Part shown: one piece after another, positions 52,245 through 61,410 of the stretch
Layout of the letters: each line of letters opens with the position of its first letter
Numbering within the stretch: position 1 is the stretch's first letter
Assembly: GCA_041395865.1 (NCBI GenBank)
Contig: JAWKZQ010000002.1
Location: forward strand, 62,001-126,000
From: IMCC2047 sp041395865
GTDB taxonomy: Bacteria; Pseudomonadota; Gammaproteobacteria; Pseudomonadales; IMCC2047
Direction of reading: 5' to 3'
Length of the DNA: 64,000 nt
Position numbers and translations under genes: made by a program
Notes under the pieces: generated by a model
The model's database searches: none
What the model saw: the letters and a program-made list of their open reading frames with translations, nothing else
What the model was told of the DNA's origin: nothing

Positions 52245-53213
52245 ATGGCCAGTCCCTTCATTGAGTCAATACGCCGTGATATCCGTTTACGCGGTTACAG
52301 TATGCGAACTGAAAAATCTTACTTGTATTGGATTCGTTTCTTTATTTACTTTATTGGCAAAAAGCACCCAGCCGATGTTGGAGCGCCTGAAGTAAAGGCC
52401 TTTCTAAGTTACCTGGCATCAGAGCGCCATGTCGCTGTTAATACGCAAAAAGTCGCCTTAAATGCCTTAGTATTTCTGTATCATAAATTCCTGCAAATTG
52501 AGTTGGGCGACTTGGGATTCACGCTGGCCACCAAGCAACGAAACCTGCCCATAACATTGACCCAGGACGAAGTCGCTAAAATTATCGAAAAACTTTCAGG
52601 CCGTAATCGCCTGGTTGTAGAAATACTCTATGGAAGTGGTTTGCGTGTTTCCGAGTGCCTTCGGTTACGAGTGCAGGATGTAGACCTGGATCGATTGGCC
52701 CTTGTCATTCGCAATGGCAAAGGAAATAAAGACCGACAAACATTACTGAGCCCCAAATTAGTCGAACCTTTGCGGGAGCAGATAACGACAGCATTAGCCG
52801 TTTTGAAAGAAGATAATCAACGAGGGGTTGGCCCTTCCCTGCCCTATGCATTGGGCAAAAAATACCCCAATGCCTTCCGCTCTCCCCGATGGGCCTATAT
52901 TTTCCCATCTTCAACGCTCTGCCCACATCCGGTAACAGGGGAGCTATGCCGGCACCATTTTCACCCAACTGTCGTCAGAAAAGCCTTAGGGATCGCCGTC
53001 AAATCAGCGGGAATCTTCAATAAAAAAATCAACTGCCACACGTTCCGCCACTCCTTTGCCACTCATTTGCTTGAAACCGGCACGGACATTCGCAGCGTTC
53101 AAGAGCTTTTGGGTCATAACGATGTGAAAACGACACAAATTTATACCCATGTGCTGGGCAAACATTATGCGGGCACCCAAAGCCCGCTGGACCGTATTCA
53201 CTCCGCGGGCTGA
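52245..53213 (+). CDS. intI: Integron integrase IntI (tyrosine recombinase)
   Basis: 322 aa. Catalytic residues are R134 (GSGLRVSE), K159 region (GKGNK), H265 and R268 (CHTFRHSFATHLL), H291 (LLGHND) and Y300 (QIYTHV). The extra segment that separates integron integrases from XerC/D is present at about 187-232 (LPYALGKKYPNAFRSPRWAYIFPSS, ELCRHHFH). It catalyses attI x attC and attC x attC recombination. It converges on the HIT gene with a 16-bp overlap. Confidence 0.95.
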   Translation: MASPFIESIRRDIRLRGYSMRTEKSYLYWIRFFIYFIGKKHPADVGAPEVKAFLSYLASERHVAVNTQKVALNALVFLYHKFLQIELGDLGFTLATKQRNLPITLTQDEVAKIIEKLSGRNRLVVEILYGSGLRVSECLRLRVQDVDLDRLALVIRNGKGNKDRQTLLSPKLVEPLREQITTALAVLKEDNQRGVGPSLPYALGKKYPNAFRSPRWAYIFPSSTLCPHPVTGELCRHHFHPTVVRKALGIAVKSAGIFNKKINCHTFRHSFATHLLETGTDIRSVQELLGHNDVKTTQIYTHVLGKHYAGTQSPLDRIHSAG

Positions 53214-53620
53214 AAAGAAACCTTGAGGGCGCTACACACTTTTTCCACGATCGCCTTAAGCTGACTGGCATCGTAGGCGATAGCAGGCACCTTGCCCCAA
53301 ACAGGGCCGGGCCAGGCAACATCATTTTCATAACGCACGATGTGGTGCATGTGGAGTTGCGGCACCATATTGCCCAACGCGGCAACATTAAGTTTGTCGG
53401 CGTTGAACAGGGGATAAATTTGTTGGGAAAAGTAGCTGGACTCCCACAGCAGTTGTTGCTGATCGGCTTCGCTCAGTTCAAAAATTTCACGGATTGCGTC
53501 CCGCCTCGGCACCAGGATAAACCAGGGGTAGTTGGCGTCCCTGTTCAACAGGACGCGGCTCAGGGGAAAATCCCCCAGCACAAGACAGTCTTTGGCCAGT
53601 TGCGGGTGAAGTTCAAACAT
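53198..53620 (-). CDS. HIT-family nucleotide hydrolase
   Basis: About 140 aa from ATG 53620 (MFELHPQLAKD), preceded by GGAAG. The histidine triad is QLHMHHIVR. LVPRRDAIREIFELSEADQQQLLWES is the family middle. It hydrolyses nucleotide phosphoramidates or dinucleoside polyphosphates in related proteins. Confidence 0.86.
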   Translation of the reverse strand: MFELHPQLAKDCLVLGDFPLSRVLLNRDANYPWFILVPRRDAIREIFELSEADQQQLLWESSYFSQQIYPLFNADKLNVAALGNMVPQLHMHHIVRYENDVAWPGPVWGKVPAIAYDASQLKAIVEKVCSALKVSFQPAE

Positions 53621-53677
53621 TTTGTGGCTTCCGGGGGCTGGTTTAATGGGGCCGGTTAGGCTGTAATAGCGAGCATA

Positions 53678-54835
53678 ATGCAAAGCTCGTCAAACTTCAC
53701 TTTCCAATACCGTTCCCGTATCGATGAGATAAATGCCGCCGAGTGGGACAAACTGTGCGGTACGGATTACCCCTTTCTGCGTCACGCGTTCCTGGCCGCT
53801 TTGGAAAGTTCCGGTAGCGTGGGGGAGCATACCGGCTGGCACCCCCACCATTTAACGGTTTACCAACAGCGCCAATTGGTGGCGGTGATGCCGCTTTACA
53901 TCAAGTACCACTCCTACGGCGAATACGTGTTTGATTGGGCCTGGGCAGAGGCATACCAGCGCTACAATGTCCCCTATTACCCCAAGCTGCTGACGGCTAT
54001 TCCCTTCACGCCCGCCACTGGGCCACGACTCTGTTCAGCCCCCGAGGTGGACAAAAGCCTGTTGATTGCGGCAATCGTGAAGGAGCTACAAACCAAAACA
54101 GCACAGGGCGATTTTTCCAGCTGGCACCTGCTGTTCCCGCCGGAAAAGGAATTCCAGCGCTGGAACGCCACCAACCTCCGCCCACGCACCGGCTGCCAGT
54201 TTCACTGGTTTAACCAGGGCTATGAAAACTTTGACGACTTCCTCACCACCTTCACTTCGCGCAAACGCAAAAACATCAAACGCGAGCGGCGCCGGGTGGC
54301 CGAACAGGGCATTCGCCTGCAACGCCTGACAGGCGAACAGGTTACCGAACAACACATCCGCGATTTCTTTATTTTTTACCAGGCCACCTACCTGAAACGC
54401 GGCCAGCAGGGCTACCTGACGCTGGAATTCTTTTTACAGCTCCGCTCAGCCCTGGCCGAGCAGTTACTGCTGGTAATGGCTTATAAGGAAAATGAAGCTG
54501 TTGCGGCGGCCCTCTGCCTGCATGACAGCAGCAGCCTTTATGGGCGCTACTGGGGCTGCCTGGAGGAGTACGAGTGCCTGCATTTCGAGGCCTGTTTCTA
54601 CCAGGGAATCGAGTACTGCATCGAACAGGGGCTGCAACGCTTTGACCCCGGCGCGCAGGGCGAGCATAAAATTCTACGCGGATTTGAGCCAATCAAAACC
54701 TGGTCCCTGCACTGGGTCGAGCATGCGGGGTTTCGGGAAGCAATCGATCGTTTTCTGGAACAGGAGAAGCACGGCATGGCGCACTATGAAAAACAGGCAG
54801 CGTTAATGCTGCCCTTCAAGAACAAAGCGCCCTGA
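53678..54835 (+). CDS. DUF482/FemAB-like GNAT-fold protein
   Basis: 385 aa. Conserved features are PFLRHAFLAALESSGSVG, the long FDWAWAEAYQRYNVPYYPKLLTAIPFTPATG and FTSRKRKNIKRERRRVAEQGI. The C-terminal CFYQGIEYCIEQGLQRFDPGAQGEHKILRGFEP is typical of DUF482. The fold is like FemAB aminoacyl or acyl transferases. Substrate unknown. Confidence 0.87.
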   Translation: MQSSSNFTFQYRSRIDEINAAEWDKLCGTDYPFLRHAFLAALESSGSVGEHTGWHPHHLTVYQQRQLVAVMPLYIKYHSYGEYVFDWAWAEAYQRYNVPYYPKLLTAIPFTPATGPRLCSAPEVDKSLLIAAIVKELQTKTAQGDFSSWHLLFPPEKEFQRWNATNLRPRTGCQFHWFNQGYENFDDFLTTFTSRKRKNIKRERRRVAEQGIRLQRLTGEQVTEQHIRDFFIFYQATYLKRGQQGYLTLEFFLQLRSALAEQLLLVMAYKENEAVAAALCLHDSSSLYGRYWGCLEEYECLHFEACFYQGIEYCIEQGLQRFDPGAQGEHKILRGFEPIKTWSLHWVEHAGFREAIDRFLEQEKHGMAHYEKQAALMLPFKNKAP

Positions 54836-54837
54836 GA

Positions 54838-55125
54838 TTACTGAACCTTTTCCCCGACGGAAATATCCACCAGTCGGCCGCCACGAAAGGTCAGGATACG
54901 TAAAAACCCTTTGTAACCGCGACTTTTATAGGTCCATTCCTCTACCTTGACCTCATCATCGCCGGAAACGACTTCCGCAAACAGGGGCTCGCCGCAACGC
55001 AACAGGACGATCGCCTTGCGGTCACCTGTACTAATAAACTTGTTACGGCATTTAAAGCTCTCGGCACTGGCCGAACCGGCCAGTAACAACAGCGAGAGTG
55101 CCAACACCCCGACGCCAAATTTCAT
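54838..55125 (-). CDS. Secreted DUF2845 protein
   Basis: 95 aa from ATG 55125 (MKFGVGVLALSLLLLAGSASAES), preceded by AGGAAGG. The signal peptide is cleaved near SAESF. The short mature domain contains CRNKFISTGDRKAIVLLRCGEP with two cysteines, and ILTFRGGRLVDIS. Function unknown. Confidence 0.82.
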   Translation of the reverse strand: MKFGVGVLALSLLLLAGSASAESFKCRNKFISTGDRKAIVLLRCGEPLFAEVVSGDDEVKVEEWTYKSRGYKGFLRILTFRGGRLVDISVGEKVQ

Positions 55126-55188
55126 GGACCTTCCTTCATTTATCGCGATTGCTCTATCTTGGGACTGGCTTTCGCAAGGGCGGTTCAA

Positions 55189-57354
55189 TCAGGACAGTTC
55201 CGCTTTTCGGGCCGGAACCGGCTTCAGGTAGGAAGACTCAAAGTCCTCGGCTGGCAGCGGTGCTGAAAAATAATAGCCTTGCCCAAGCCGGCATCCCTGC
55301 TGTTGCAATAACTCAACCTGCTTCGCCTTTTCAATACCTTCGGCGACAACCCCCAACTCGAGACTGCCCGCCATGGAGATAATCGCCTCGCTCAAGGCGC
55401 GATCCTGCGGGTCATCCTCAATGTCGGCAATAAAGCTGCGATCAATTTTCAAGCCATCCACCGGAAAGCGGCGCAAATAGCTCAATGAAGAGAAGCCGGT
55501 TCCGAAATCATCTAACCACACCTCGATGCCCAGTTCGCGCAGATGGTTAAGGGTCTGCCTGGCGGCATACTCATCCCGCATCAGCGAGCTTTCGGTAATC
55601 TCCGCATGAACATAATTGGCCGGCACATCGTAGCGTTTCAGGTAATCGGCAAAAATATCAGCCAGCCCCTGTCCGCAAACCTGCCTGGCCGATAGGTTCA
55701 GGGAAACATGAAAACCGGGGAGTAACTTCTCCCGCCATTGATCCAGTTGTTGGCACAGCTGTTCGAACAGGGCCTCTCCCAGCGGCGTGATCAGGCCGGT
55801 ATCCTCGGCAACCGGAATGAAGTCGCCAGGGGGAATCAGGCCGCGTTGCGGATGACGCCAACGGACCAGCGCTTCGGCACCGACCAGTTGCGGCGAATCC
55901 AGTTCCACCTGCGGTTGGTACCAGAGTTCAAACTGGGCTGGCGACTCCAGGGCTTTACGCAGTTCGCGCTCTATATCGCCCCGTTTTTCCACCTGCTCAA
56001 CCATTTGCGGCGTAAACAGGCTATAGGTGTTTTTACCGCTGGCCTTAGCCTGGTACATGGCAATGTCGGCATTCTTGATCAGCTCATCGGCGCTTTCGCC
56101 CGAATGGGGGTAGCAGGCAACCCCAATACTTCCGCCAATCACCACCTTGTCATGGCCGATCATGACCGGACTGCGAATGGCCTCAAACAGGCGGTCAACC
56201 ACCCTGACGACATCATCCGGCTGGGAAATATTCGGCAGGCAGATCAGGAACTCGTCGCCACCAATGCGAGCAACCACTTCTTTTTTGTAGGTTCCATTGG
56301 CCAATGGCATGACAAGATCGCCGACTCGGAGCTTGTCTTTCATACGCTCGGCAAGATCGCGCAGTAACACATCGCCAGCTTTGTGGCCGTAGTGATCGTT
56401 GACGCTTTTGAACTCATCGAGGTCGATAAACAGCACCGCAAAGGAATTGCCGCTCTGGCACGCTATCAGGGAGTCAAGGTATTGAATAAAGCGGGCCCGG
56501 TTCGGTAGCCCGGTGAGCGCATCATGATAGGCCTGATGGGAAATTTCCTCGGTGCGCTGCTCAAGCTTTTCCCCCATGCGATTGAAGGAATGCGCCAATT
56601 CGCCGATTTCGTCCTGGCGGTCAATGCAATCAATTTGGCTAAAGTCGCCCTTGCCCAGTCGTTCGGTGTAGTCAATCAATTCCCTGAGCGGACGGGTCAT
56701 GGAGCGCGCAATCCATATCGCTGACAAAATACCGAGCGCAATCAAAATGGCCGCCGTGATGGAAACACTCAGTATCAGCTTGCCATGGCTGCGCTCGTGG
56801 ATATCGTCAACCAGTCCCGTTGTCTGCTGAATCGTCTCCTGAATTTCGGTTTTCCAGAACTCCGTGAAAAGCGCGCCAATCAGTTCGTTGCCGGCACGAA
56901 TCGGTTTCCCCAGTATCAAACGGCCATTGTCGACCTTTGAATAGGCTTTGCCCTGCTTGAGCACCTGCTGCAGGGCCGTTTCATCATGATAGCGCCGACC
57001 AAAATCCACCAGAGTATGCGTGCCGTCATGGAAGATATTGCCGCTGGTATCGACCACATAGATTCCGGCAACTTCCTGAATACTCAGGACAGCCTTGATG
57101 ATGTGGTAAGCCTCTTCTGGGTTGTAGTAATAAAGCGAGTCGAACAGTGCCTCGCTGAGGTAACTGCTGATACTGTCGGCACGTTGCTGCAGGCCCTGCT
57201 CGAGGTTTTGCGTCACCTCCTCCCTGATACTGCTTTTCATGTGCGACTGCTGTTCGTGAGCCGCTGCAAAAAGCACCGCGGTGATCACCAGAATCATCGC
57301 CACCAACAGGCCGAAGGTGGCCAGCACATAACGTCGCTGAAGCCCCGACTTCAT
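55189..57354 (-). CDS. GGDEF-EAL cyclic-di-GMP protein with periplasmic sensor and HAMP
   Basis: 721 aa. Two membrane spans (about 9-31 and 193-214) flank a periplasmic sensor that includes GIYVVDTSGNIFHDGTH. HAMP is about 208-262 (IARSMTRPLRELIDYTERLGKGDF). The GGDEF site is intact (G365-G-D-E-F), and so is EAL (E494-A-L, with later DDFGTGFSSLSYLRRFPVDGLKIDRSFI). It can thus potentially make and break c-di-GMP. Its start overlaps the binding-protein gene by 4 bp, suggesting that the binding protein signals to the sensor domain. Confidence 0.9.
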   Translation of the reverse strand: MKSGLQRRYVLATFGLLVAMILVITAVLFAAAHEQQSHMKSSIREEVTQNLEQGLQQRADSISSYLSEALFDSLYYYNPEEAYHIIKAVLSIQEVAGIYVVDTSGNIFHDGTHTLVDFGRRYHDETALQQVLKQGKAYSKVDNGRLILGKPIRAGNELIGALFTEFWKTEIQETIQQTTGLVDDIHERSHGKLILSVSITAAILIALGILSAIWIARSMTRPLRELIDYTERLGKGDFSQIDCIDRQDEIGELAHSFNRMGEKLEQRTEEISHQAYHDALTGLPNRARFIQYLDSLIACQSGNSFAVLFIDLDEFKSVNDHYGHKAGDVLLRDLAERMKDKLRVGDLVMPLANGTYKKEVVARIGGDEFLICLPNISQPDDVVRVVDRLFEAIRSPVMIGHDKVVIGGSIGVACYPHSGESADELIKNADIAMYQAKASGKNTYSLFTPQMVEQVEKRGDIERELRKALESPAQFELWYQPQVELDSPQLVGAEALVRWRHPQRGLIPPGDFIPVAEDTGLITPLGEALFEQLCQQLDQWREKLLPGFHVSLNLSARQVCGQGLADIFADYLKRYDVPANYVHAEITESSLMRDEYAARQTLNHLRELGIEVWLDDFGTGFSSLSYLRRFPVDGLKIDRSFIADIEDDPQDRALSEAIISMAGSLELGVVAEGIEKAKQVELLQQQGCRLGQGYYFSAPLPAEDFESSYLKPVPARKAELS

Positions 57355-58316
57355 GGCGCTGACTGACCTGAATCCGACAAGCCTGTTTGCAAAATGTCTC
57401 GCAGCATATCAGCCAATTGCTGGGCCATCTGGACGCTATCGTTCAGTTCATCGAAACGGCGGGTTCTCTGGTACGCCTTTAGCGCAATCTGCCCCAGGGC
57501 TTCCCATTCGGCATTGATCAATAGCATTTTGAGTGCACTCGTGAGCTGTTCCGACATGCCAGGGCGTATCAGCAAGATACTTCGTGGAAAGGGCATGCTC
57601 TCATCAAGCACCGTAAATTCAGTCCGGAACTGCTCAGGCAAATCCTTATCATCATTCCAGTTCACGCTGCTCAAAGCGCCGGCATCCACAACGCCCCGGT
57701 ACACCCAGGATGAAATGCTGATTTCATCGGCAGTTTTCAGCATTTCCTTGGCAAAAACATAACCAATTTTCCCGGCTGGAACCTCGGCGCCCGGCGAGCT
57801 TAACTCCACCAGCTCATAACCGCGTTTGAGCAACAAAGAAGCCGGCAGGAAATAACCACTGGTTGACTCCCTGTCTTCAAAGGCAATCACCTTGCCCTTG
57901 AGGTCGTCCAGCGTTTCGAGACCGCTATCCTGACGCGCGAATACCAGTGAGGAATAAACACCCACGCCCTTTTTCCAACGACGCAGGAAAGGCTTGGCTT
58001 CAGCTTTCTCCTGCAGCTCCAGGGCGGAAAAAATAGTGTCGGAAACCAGGTCGACCCGCCCAGTGCGGAGCAATTCCGCCATTTCATCCACATTGCGTGC
58101 AACAACGACCTGGCCATGAGTATAGCCAAACGATTTAAGGTGCATTGCCAGATAGTCGGCCAGCGGCTGAGCTGCTTCTATATGCTTTTTGGCGTTGTGG
58201 CTGATTGCCCCGATAACCAGGGGTTTTTCGGCCATTTGAGCAGACGCTGAAAAACTGACGACTGCAAAACAAAACAGCCACCCGAGGAAAAATCGGGTGG
58301 GTATAAAATGTGACAT
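57351..58316 (-). CDS. PhnD-type periplasmic substrate-binding protein
   Basis: About 321 aa from ATG 58316 (MSHFIPTRFFLGWLF), after GGGGATA; the frame runs on to 58376. The signal peptide is cleaved near SASAQ. PhnD-like markers are VIGAISHNAKKHIEAAQPLADYLAMHL, GRVDLVSDTIFSALEL and LKGKVIAFEDRESTSGYFLPASLLL. No permease or ATPase is nearby. It is coupled to the GGDEF-EAL gene, so a sensing role is likely. Confidence 0.87.
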   Translation of the reverse strand: MSHFIPTRFFLGWLFCFAVVSFSASAQMAEKPLVIGAISHNAKKHIEAAQPLADYLAMHLKSFGYTHGQVVVARNVDEMAELLRTGRVDLVSDTIFSALELQEKAEAKPFLRRWKKGVGVYSSLVFARQDSGLETLDDLKGKVIAFEDRESTSGYFLPASLLLKRGYELVELSSPGAEVPAGKIGYVFAKEMLKTADEISISSWVYRGVVDAGALSSVNWNDDKDLPEQFRTEFTVLDESMPFPRSILLIRPGMSEQLTSALKMLLINAEWEALGQIALKAYQRTRRFDELNDSVQMAQQLADMLRDILQTGLSDSGQSAP

Positions 58317-58612
58317 TGCTATCCCCATCGGAATCTCGAAAAGCCCTAGAAAGCGAGCTCCCCTGTTAACCGGCAAGAAACAAACCTCTTGCGCACTGTG
58401 CCTACCCTGTCAAATGGCCGATTAATCGTTAACTGTTACCGCCCACCCCAAGGTCCTTCTGGAAATAACGACACTGCTGTTATCGAAAACGGGCTTAATA
58501 TTAGTCGTCGGAATAAAAACAATCCAATCCCACCGAAACAAAACTTGTTTTTGCTCTCACTAAAGGCGCAGACTTGCGAGCGAACCTATTCGGCACCAGG
58601 TGCTTAGCGGCC

Positions 58613-58924
58613 ATGAAAAACCTTTTCACAGCATTACCAAAGAACCTCGAATCGGAGGTTTTTGAAACGCTCGTCAAACATGAGCATGTGCAAATAGAGC
58701 GGATTATTTCCAACGGCCAAAGCTCGCCCGAAAGCGGCTGGTACGATCAGGAAACCCATGAGTGGGTTGTGGTTCTGAAAGGAGAAGCCAAACTGGGCTT
58801 CGAATCAGGTGCCGAGCTTCACCTGCAGGCAGGCGATTATATCAATATCCCGGCCCACACCCGGCACAGGGTGAACTGGACGCCTCAAGACACCGAAACC
58901 ATTTGGCTGGCCATTCACTATTAG
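58613..58924 (+). CDS. Cupin-domain protein
   Basis: 103 aa from ATG 58613 (MKNLFTALPKNLESEVFE). Cupin motif 1 is HEWVVVLKGEAKLGFESG and motif 2 is GDYINIPAHTRHRVNWT. It ends in a 4-bp convergent overlap with the methyltransferase gene. Substrate unknown. Confidence 0.82.
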   Translation: MKNLFTALPKNLESEVFETLVKHEHVQIERIISNGQSSPESGWYDQETHEWVVVLKGEAKLGFESGAELHLQAGDYINIPAHTRHRVNWTPQDTETIWLAIHY

Positions 58925-59520
58925 GCGCGCTTTTGCCACTCCAGCAACCGGTTGTTGGCCGGCATATCGTGGTCGGCAACCAGCGCCAGACCGGCAGCCT
59001 GCGCCAAGGTCTCAATCCATTCAAAGTCGCGAATCGCGCTGGCGGGATTTTGCAGGCCGAGCCATTCATTAAAACGGGCATTGCTCGGTGACGTAAATCG
59101 CCCTTCATAGTTAAAGGGGCCGTAACAGCAGAATTTACCCTTCGGCAACAGGATTTCCCCCAGCTTCTCAAAGAAACGCTCCACCTCGGTCTTACCCATA
59201 ATATGCAGGGTATTCGCCGTAAAAACCGCCTCGGCAGTGGTCACCGGCCAGGGCTCATCCCGCACGTTCAGCGCCAGCGGCGAACGCAGGTTAGCCAGCC
59301 GAGCCTCCTCCAGCCAGCGCTGGATACCCGGCAAATGCGCAAGTACATCGGTGGGCTGCCAGTTGAGGAATGGCAGGTGCTGCGCGAAAAACACCGCGTG
59401 CTGCCCCGTTCCGCTGCCGATCTCCAACACTTCTGAAACCTGCGCAAAGGCTTTTTCCAACACGGCCAGAATCGGCAACTTATTATTTTCACAGGCCTGG
59501 GAAAAGGGCTTTTCAGTCAT
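58921..59520 (-). CDS. DUF938 SAM-dependent methyltransferase-like protein
   Basis: 199 aa. SAM motif I is VLEIGSGTGQHAVFFAQHLP, with WPTDVLAHL-type motif II, ANTLHIMG and CCYGPFNYEGRFTSPSN. This is DUF938. The methyl acceptor is unknown. Confidence 0.86.
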   Translation of the reverse strand: MTEKPFSQACENNKLPILAVLEKAFAQVSEVLEIGSGTGQHAVFFAQHLPFLNWQPTDVLAHLPGIQRWLEEARLANLRSPLALNVRDEPWPVTTAEAVFTANTLHIMGKTEVERFFEKLGEILLPKGKFCCYGPFNYEGRFTSPSNARFNEWLGLQNPASAIRDFEWIETLAQAAGLALVADHDMPANNRLLEWQKRA

Positions 59521-59637
59521 CGAATATTCTTCACACTTGAAAAAGACAGGGCGTATGCGCGACTGGAAACTGACGCGCCGGAAACGTACAATGCCTGCTT
59601 TTGCAAATCACTTCAATTGTAAGGTTTTCAACAGCCC

Positions 59638-61368
59638 ATGCGCGCAACACATTTTCTGATTAACACCCTTAAGGAAACTCCCGCCGACGCCGTCGTTATC
59701 AGTCACAAGCTGATGCTGAGGGCTGGAATGATCCGCCGCCTGGCGGCCGGTCTTTACACCTGGACGCCGCTGGGTTTGAAAGTGCTGCGCAAGGCCGAAA
59801 ACATCGTCCGCGAAGAAATGAACCGCGCCGGCGCGCTGGAACTGCTGATGCCCGCCGTACAACCGGCCGAGCTCTGGGAAGAATCCGGCCGTTGGGGCCA
59901 GTTCGGTCCGGAGCTGCTGCGTGTGAACGACCGCCACGGTCGTGAATTCTGCATCGGCCCAACCCATGAAGAGGTGATCACGGACCTGGCTCGCAACGAA
60001 CTGAGCAGCTACAAACAGCTGCCGGTGAATTTCTACCAGATCCAGACAAAATTCCGTGATGAACGCCGCCCCCGTTTTGGCGTGATGCGTTCCCGTGAAT
60101 TTCTCATGAAGGATGCCTATTCCTTCCACCTGGATGAAGAAAGCCTGCAGGCCACCTACCAAGCCATGTATCAGGCTTACAGTCGCATCTTTGAGCGTAT
60201 GGGGTTGATGTTCCGTGCGGTACAGGCAGATTCCGGCAGCATCGGCGGCAGCCAGTCCCAGGAATTCCACGTGCTGGCCGAATCCGGCGAAGACCTGATC
60301 GCCTTCAGCGACAGCAGTGAATATGCGGCCAATATTGAAACCGCTGAGGCCCTGGCCCCGGAAACCGAGCGTCCTGCGCCTTCTGCGGAACTCGCGGTGG
60401 TGGACACCCCGGATCAGCACACCATTGAAGAGGTATCGGCCTTTTTCAAGGTGGCAGCCAACCAGGTAGCCAAAACCCTGCTGGTTCACGGCGAACCCAC
60501 CGAAGAGGATGCAGATCCACTGGTCGCCCTGGTGTTGCGCGGCGATCACGGCCTCAATGAAATCAAGGCCGAGAAACTGCCACTGGTAAAAGCGCCGCTG
60601 ACCTTTGCAACGGATGAAGAAATCGCCCAACGCATGGGCTGCGAGCCCGGCTCCCTGGGTCCGGTAAACAGCAAGGTGCCTGTGATTGTCGATCGCAGCG
60701 CTGCGGTGATGGCCGACTTTATCAGCGGAGCCAACGAAAACGGCAAGCACATGACCGGCGTTAACTGGGAACGCGACTGCAGCTTTGTTGAGATTGCCGA
60801 CCTGCGTGAAGTGGTCGAAGGCGATCCTTCACCCTGCGGCAGCGGCAAACTGGTCTTCAAGCGCGGCATTGAAGTGGGACATATCTTCCAGCTCGGCAAA
60901 AAGTACGCTGAGGCGATGAACGCTACCGTGCTCAACGAAAAAGGCCAGGCTGAGGTCATGACGATGGGCTGCTACGGTATTGGCGTCACCCGCGTGGTAG
61001 CGGCGGCAATCGAACAGAATAACGACGACAAGGGCATCATCTGGCCGGAAGGCCTGGCACCCTTCCAGATCGGCATCGTCCCCCTGAATTACGAGAAGTC
61101 GGAACAGGTCAAGGAAACCGCCGACCGGGTTTACCAGGCACTCAAAGACCTCGGTATCGAGGTCTACATGGATGACCGCGACAAGAAAACCAGCCCCGGC
61201 GTAAAGTTTGCCGACATGGATCTGGTCGGCATCCCCCACCGCCTGGTGATTGGCGATCGCGGCCTGAAAAACAATGCGATCGAATACCAGGAACGTCGCA
61301 GCCAGGAAAGCCAGGATATCGCTGTCGAGGAAGTGGTCGACTTTGTTAAAGCGACGCTCAACCGTTAG
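59638..61368 (+). CDS. proS: Prolyl-tRNA synthetase (bacterial, with editing domain)
   Basis: 576 aa. Class II core: RAGMIRRLAAGLYTWTPLG, FRDERRPRFGVMRSREFLMKDAYSFH (motif 2), MGCYGIGVTRVVAAAIEQ (motif 3). The YbaK-like insert (about residues 230-385) that edits Ala-tRNA-Pro is present (FKVAANQVAKTLLVHGEP, VPVIVDRSAAVMADFISGANENGKH). The anticodon domain is at the end. Confidence 0.96.
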   Translation: MRATHFLINTLKETPADAVVISHKLMLRAGMIRRLAAGLYTWTPLGLKVLRKAENIVREEMNRAGALELLMPAVQPAELWEESGRWGQFGPELLRVNDRHGREFCIGPTHEEVITDLARNELSSYKQLPVNFYQIQTKFRDERRPRFGVMRSREFLMKDAYSFHLDEESLQATYQAMYQAYSRIFERMGLMFRAVQADSGSIGGSQSQEFHVLAESGEDLIAFSDSSEYAANIETAEALAPETERPAPSAELAVVDTPDQHTIEEVSAFFKVAANQVAKTLLVHGEPTEEDADPLVALVLRGDHGLNEIKAEKLPLVKAPLTFATDEEIAQRMGCEPGSLGPVNSKVPVIVDRSAAVMADFISGANENGKHMTGVNWERDCSFVEIADLREVVEGDPSPCGSGKLVFKRGIEVGHIFQLGKKYAEAMNATVLNEKGQAEVMTMGCYGIGVTRVVAAAIEQNNDDKGIIWPEGLAPFQIGIVPLNYEKSEQVKETADRVYQALKDLGIEVYMDDRDKKTSPGVKFADMDLVGIPHRLVIGDRGLKNNAIEYQERRSQESQDIAVEEVVDFVKATLNR

Positions 61369-61381
61369 CAAACAGCCTTAA

Positions 61382-61408
61382 ACCCGCCCGCTAATGCGGG
61401 CAGGTTTA
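61382..61408. terminator. Bidirectional hairpin between proS and mogA
   Basis: AAACCCGCCCGC/GCGGGCAGGTTT with one mismatch, in the 42-bp gap between convergent genes. A/T flanks on both sides can act as a terminator in either direction. Confidence 0.65.
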
Positions 61409-61410
61409 GC

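Larger units (their letters stand above)
47564..53213 (-). mobile_element. Chromosomal integron: cassette array, attI and integrase
   Basis: A rightward intI (52245-53213) with a SOS-controlled promoter, an attI at the leader edge (about 51926-51976) and at least five cassettes reading leftward. Three attC sites are almost identical and ~70 bp; the first is ~130 bp and VCR-like, and the one beyond the beta-lactamase is short and divergent. Most cassette stops fall inside an R'' box. No transposase, sul1 or qacE is present, so this is a sedentary rather than class 1 integron. Confidence 0.88.

Noticed and set aside
59608..60750. 380-codon open frame antisense to proS
   Set aside because: It mirrors the proS codon pattern; proS motifs are complete and the antisense translation has no recognisable feature.
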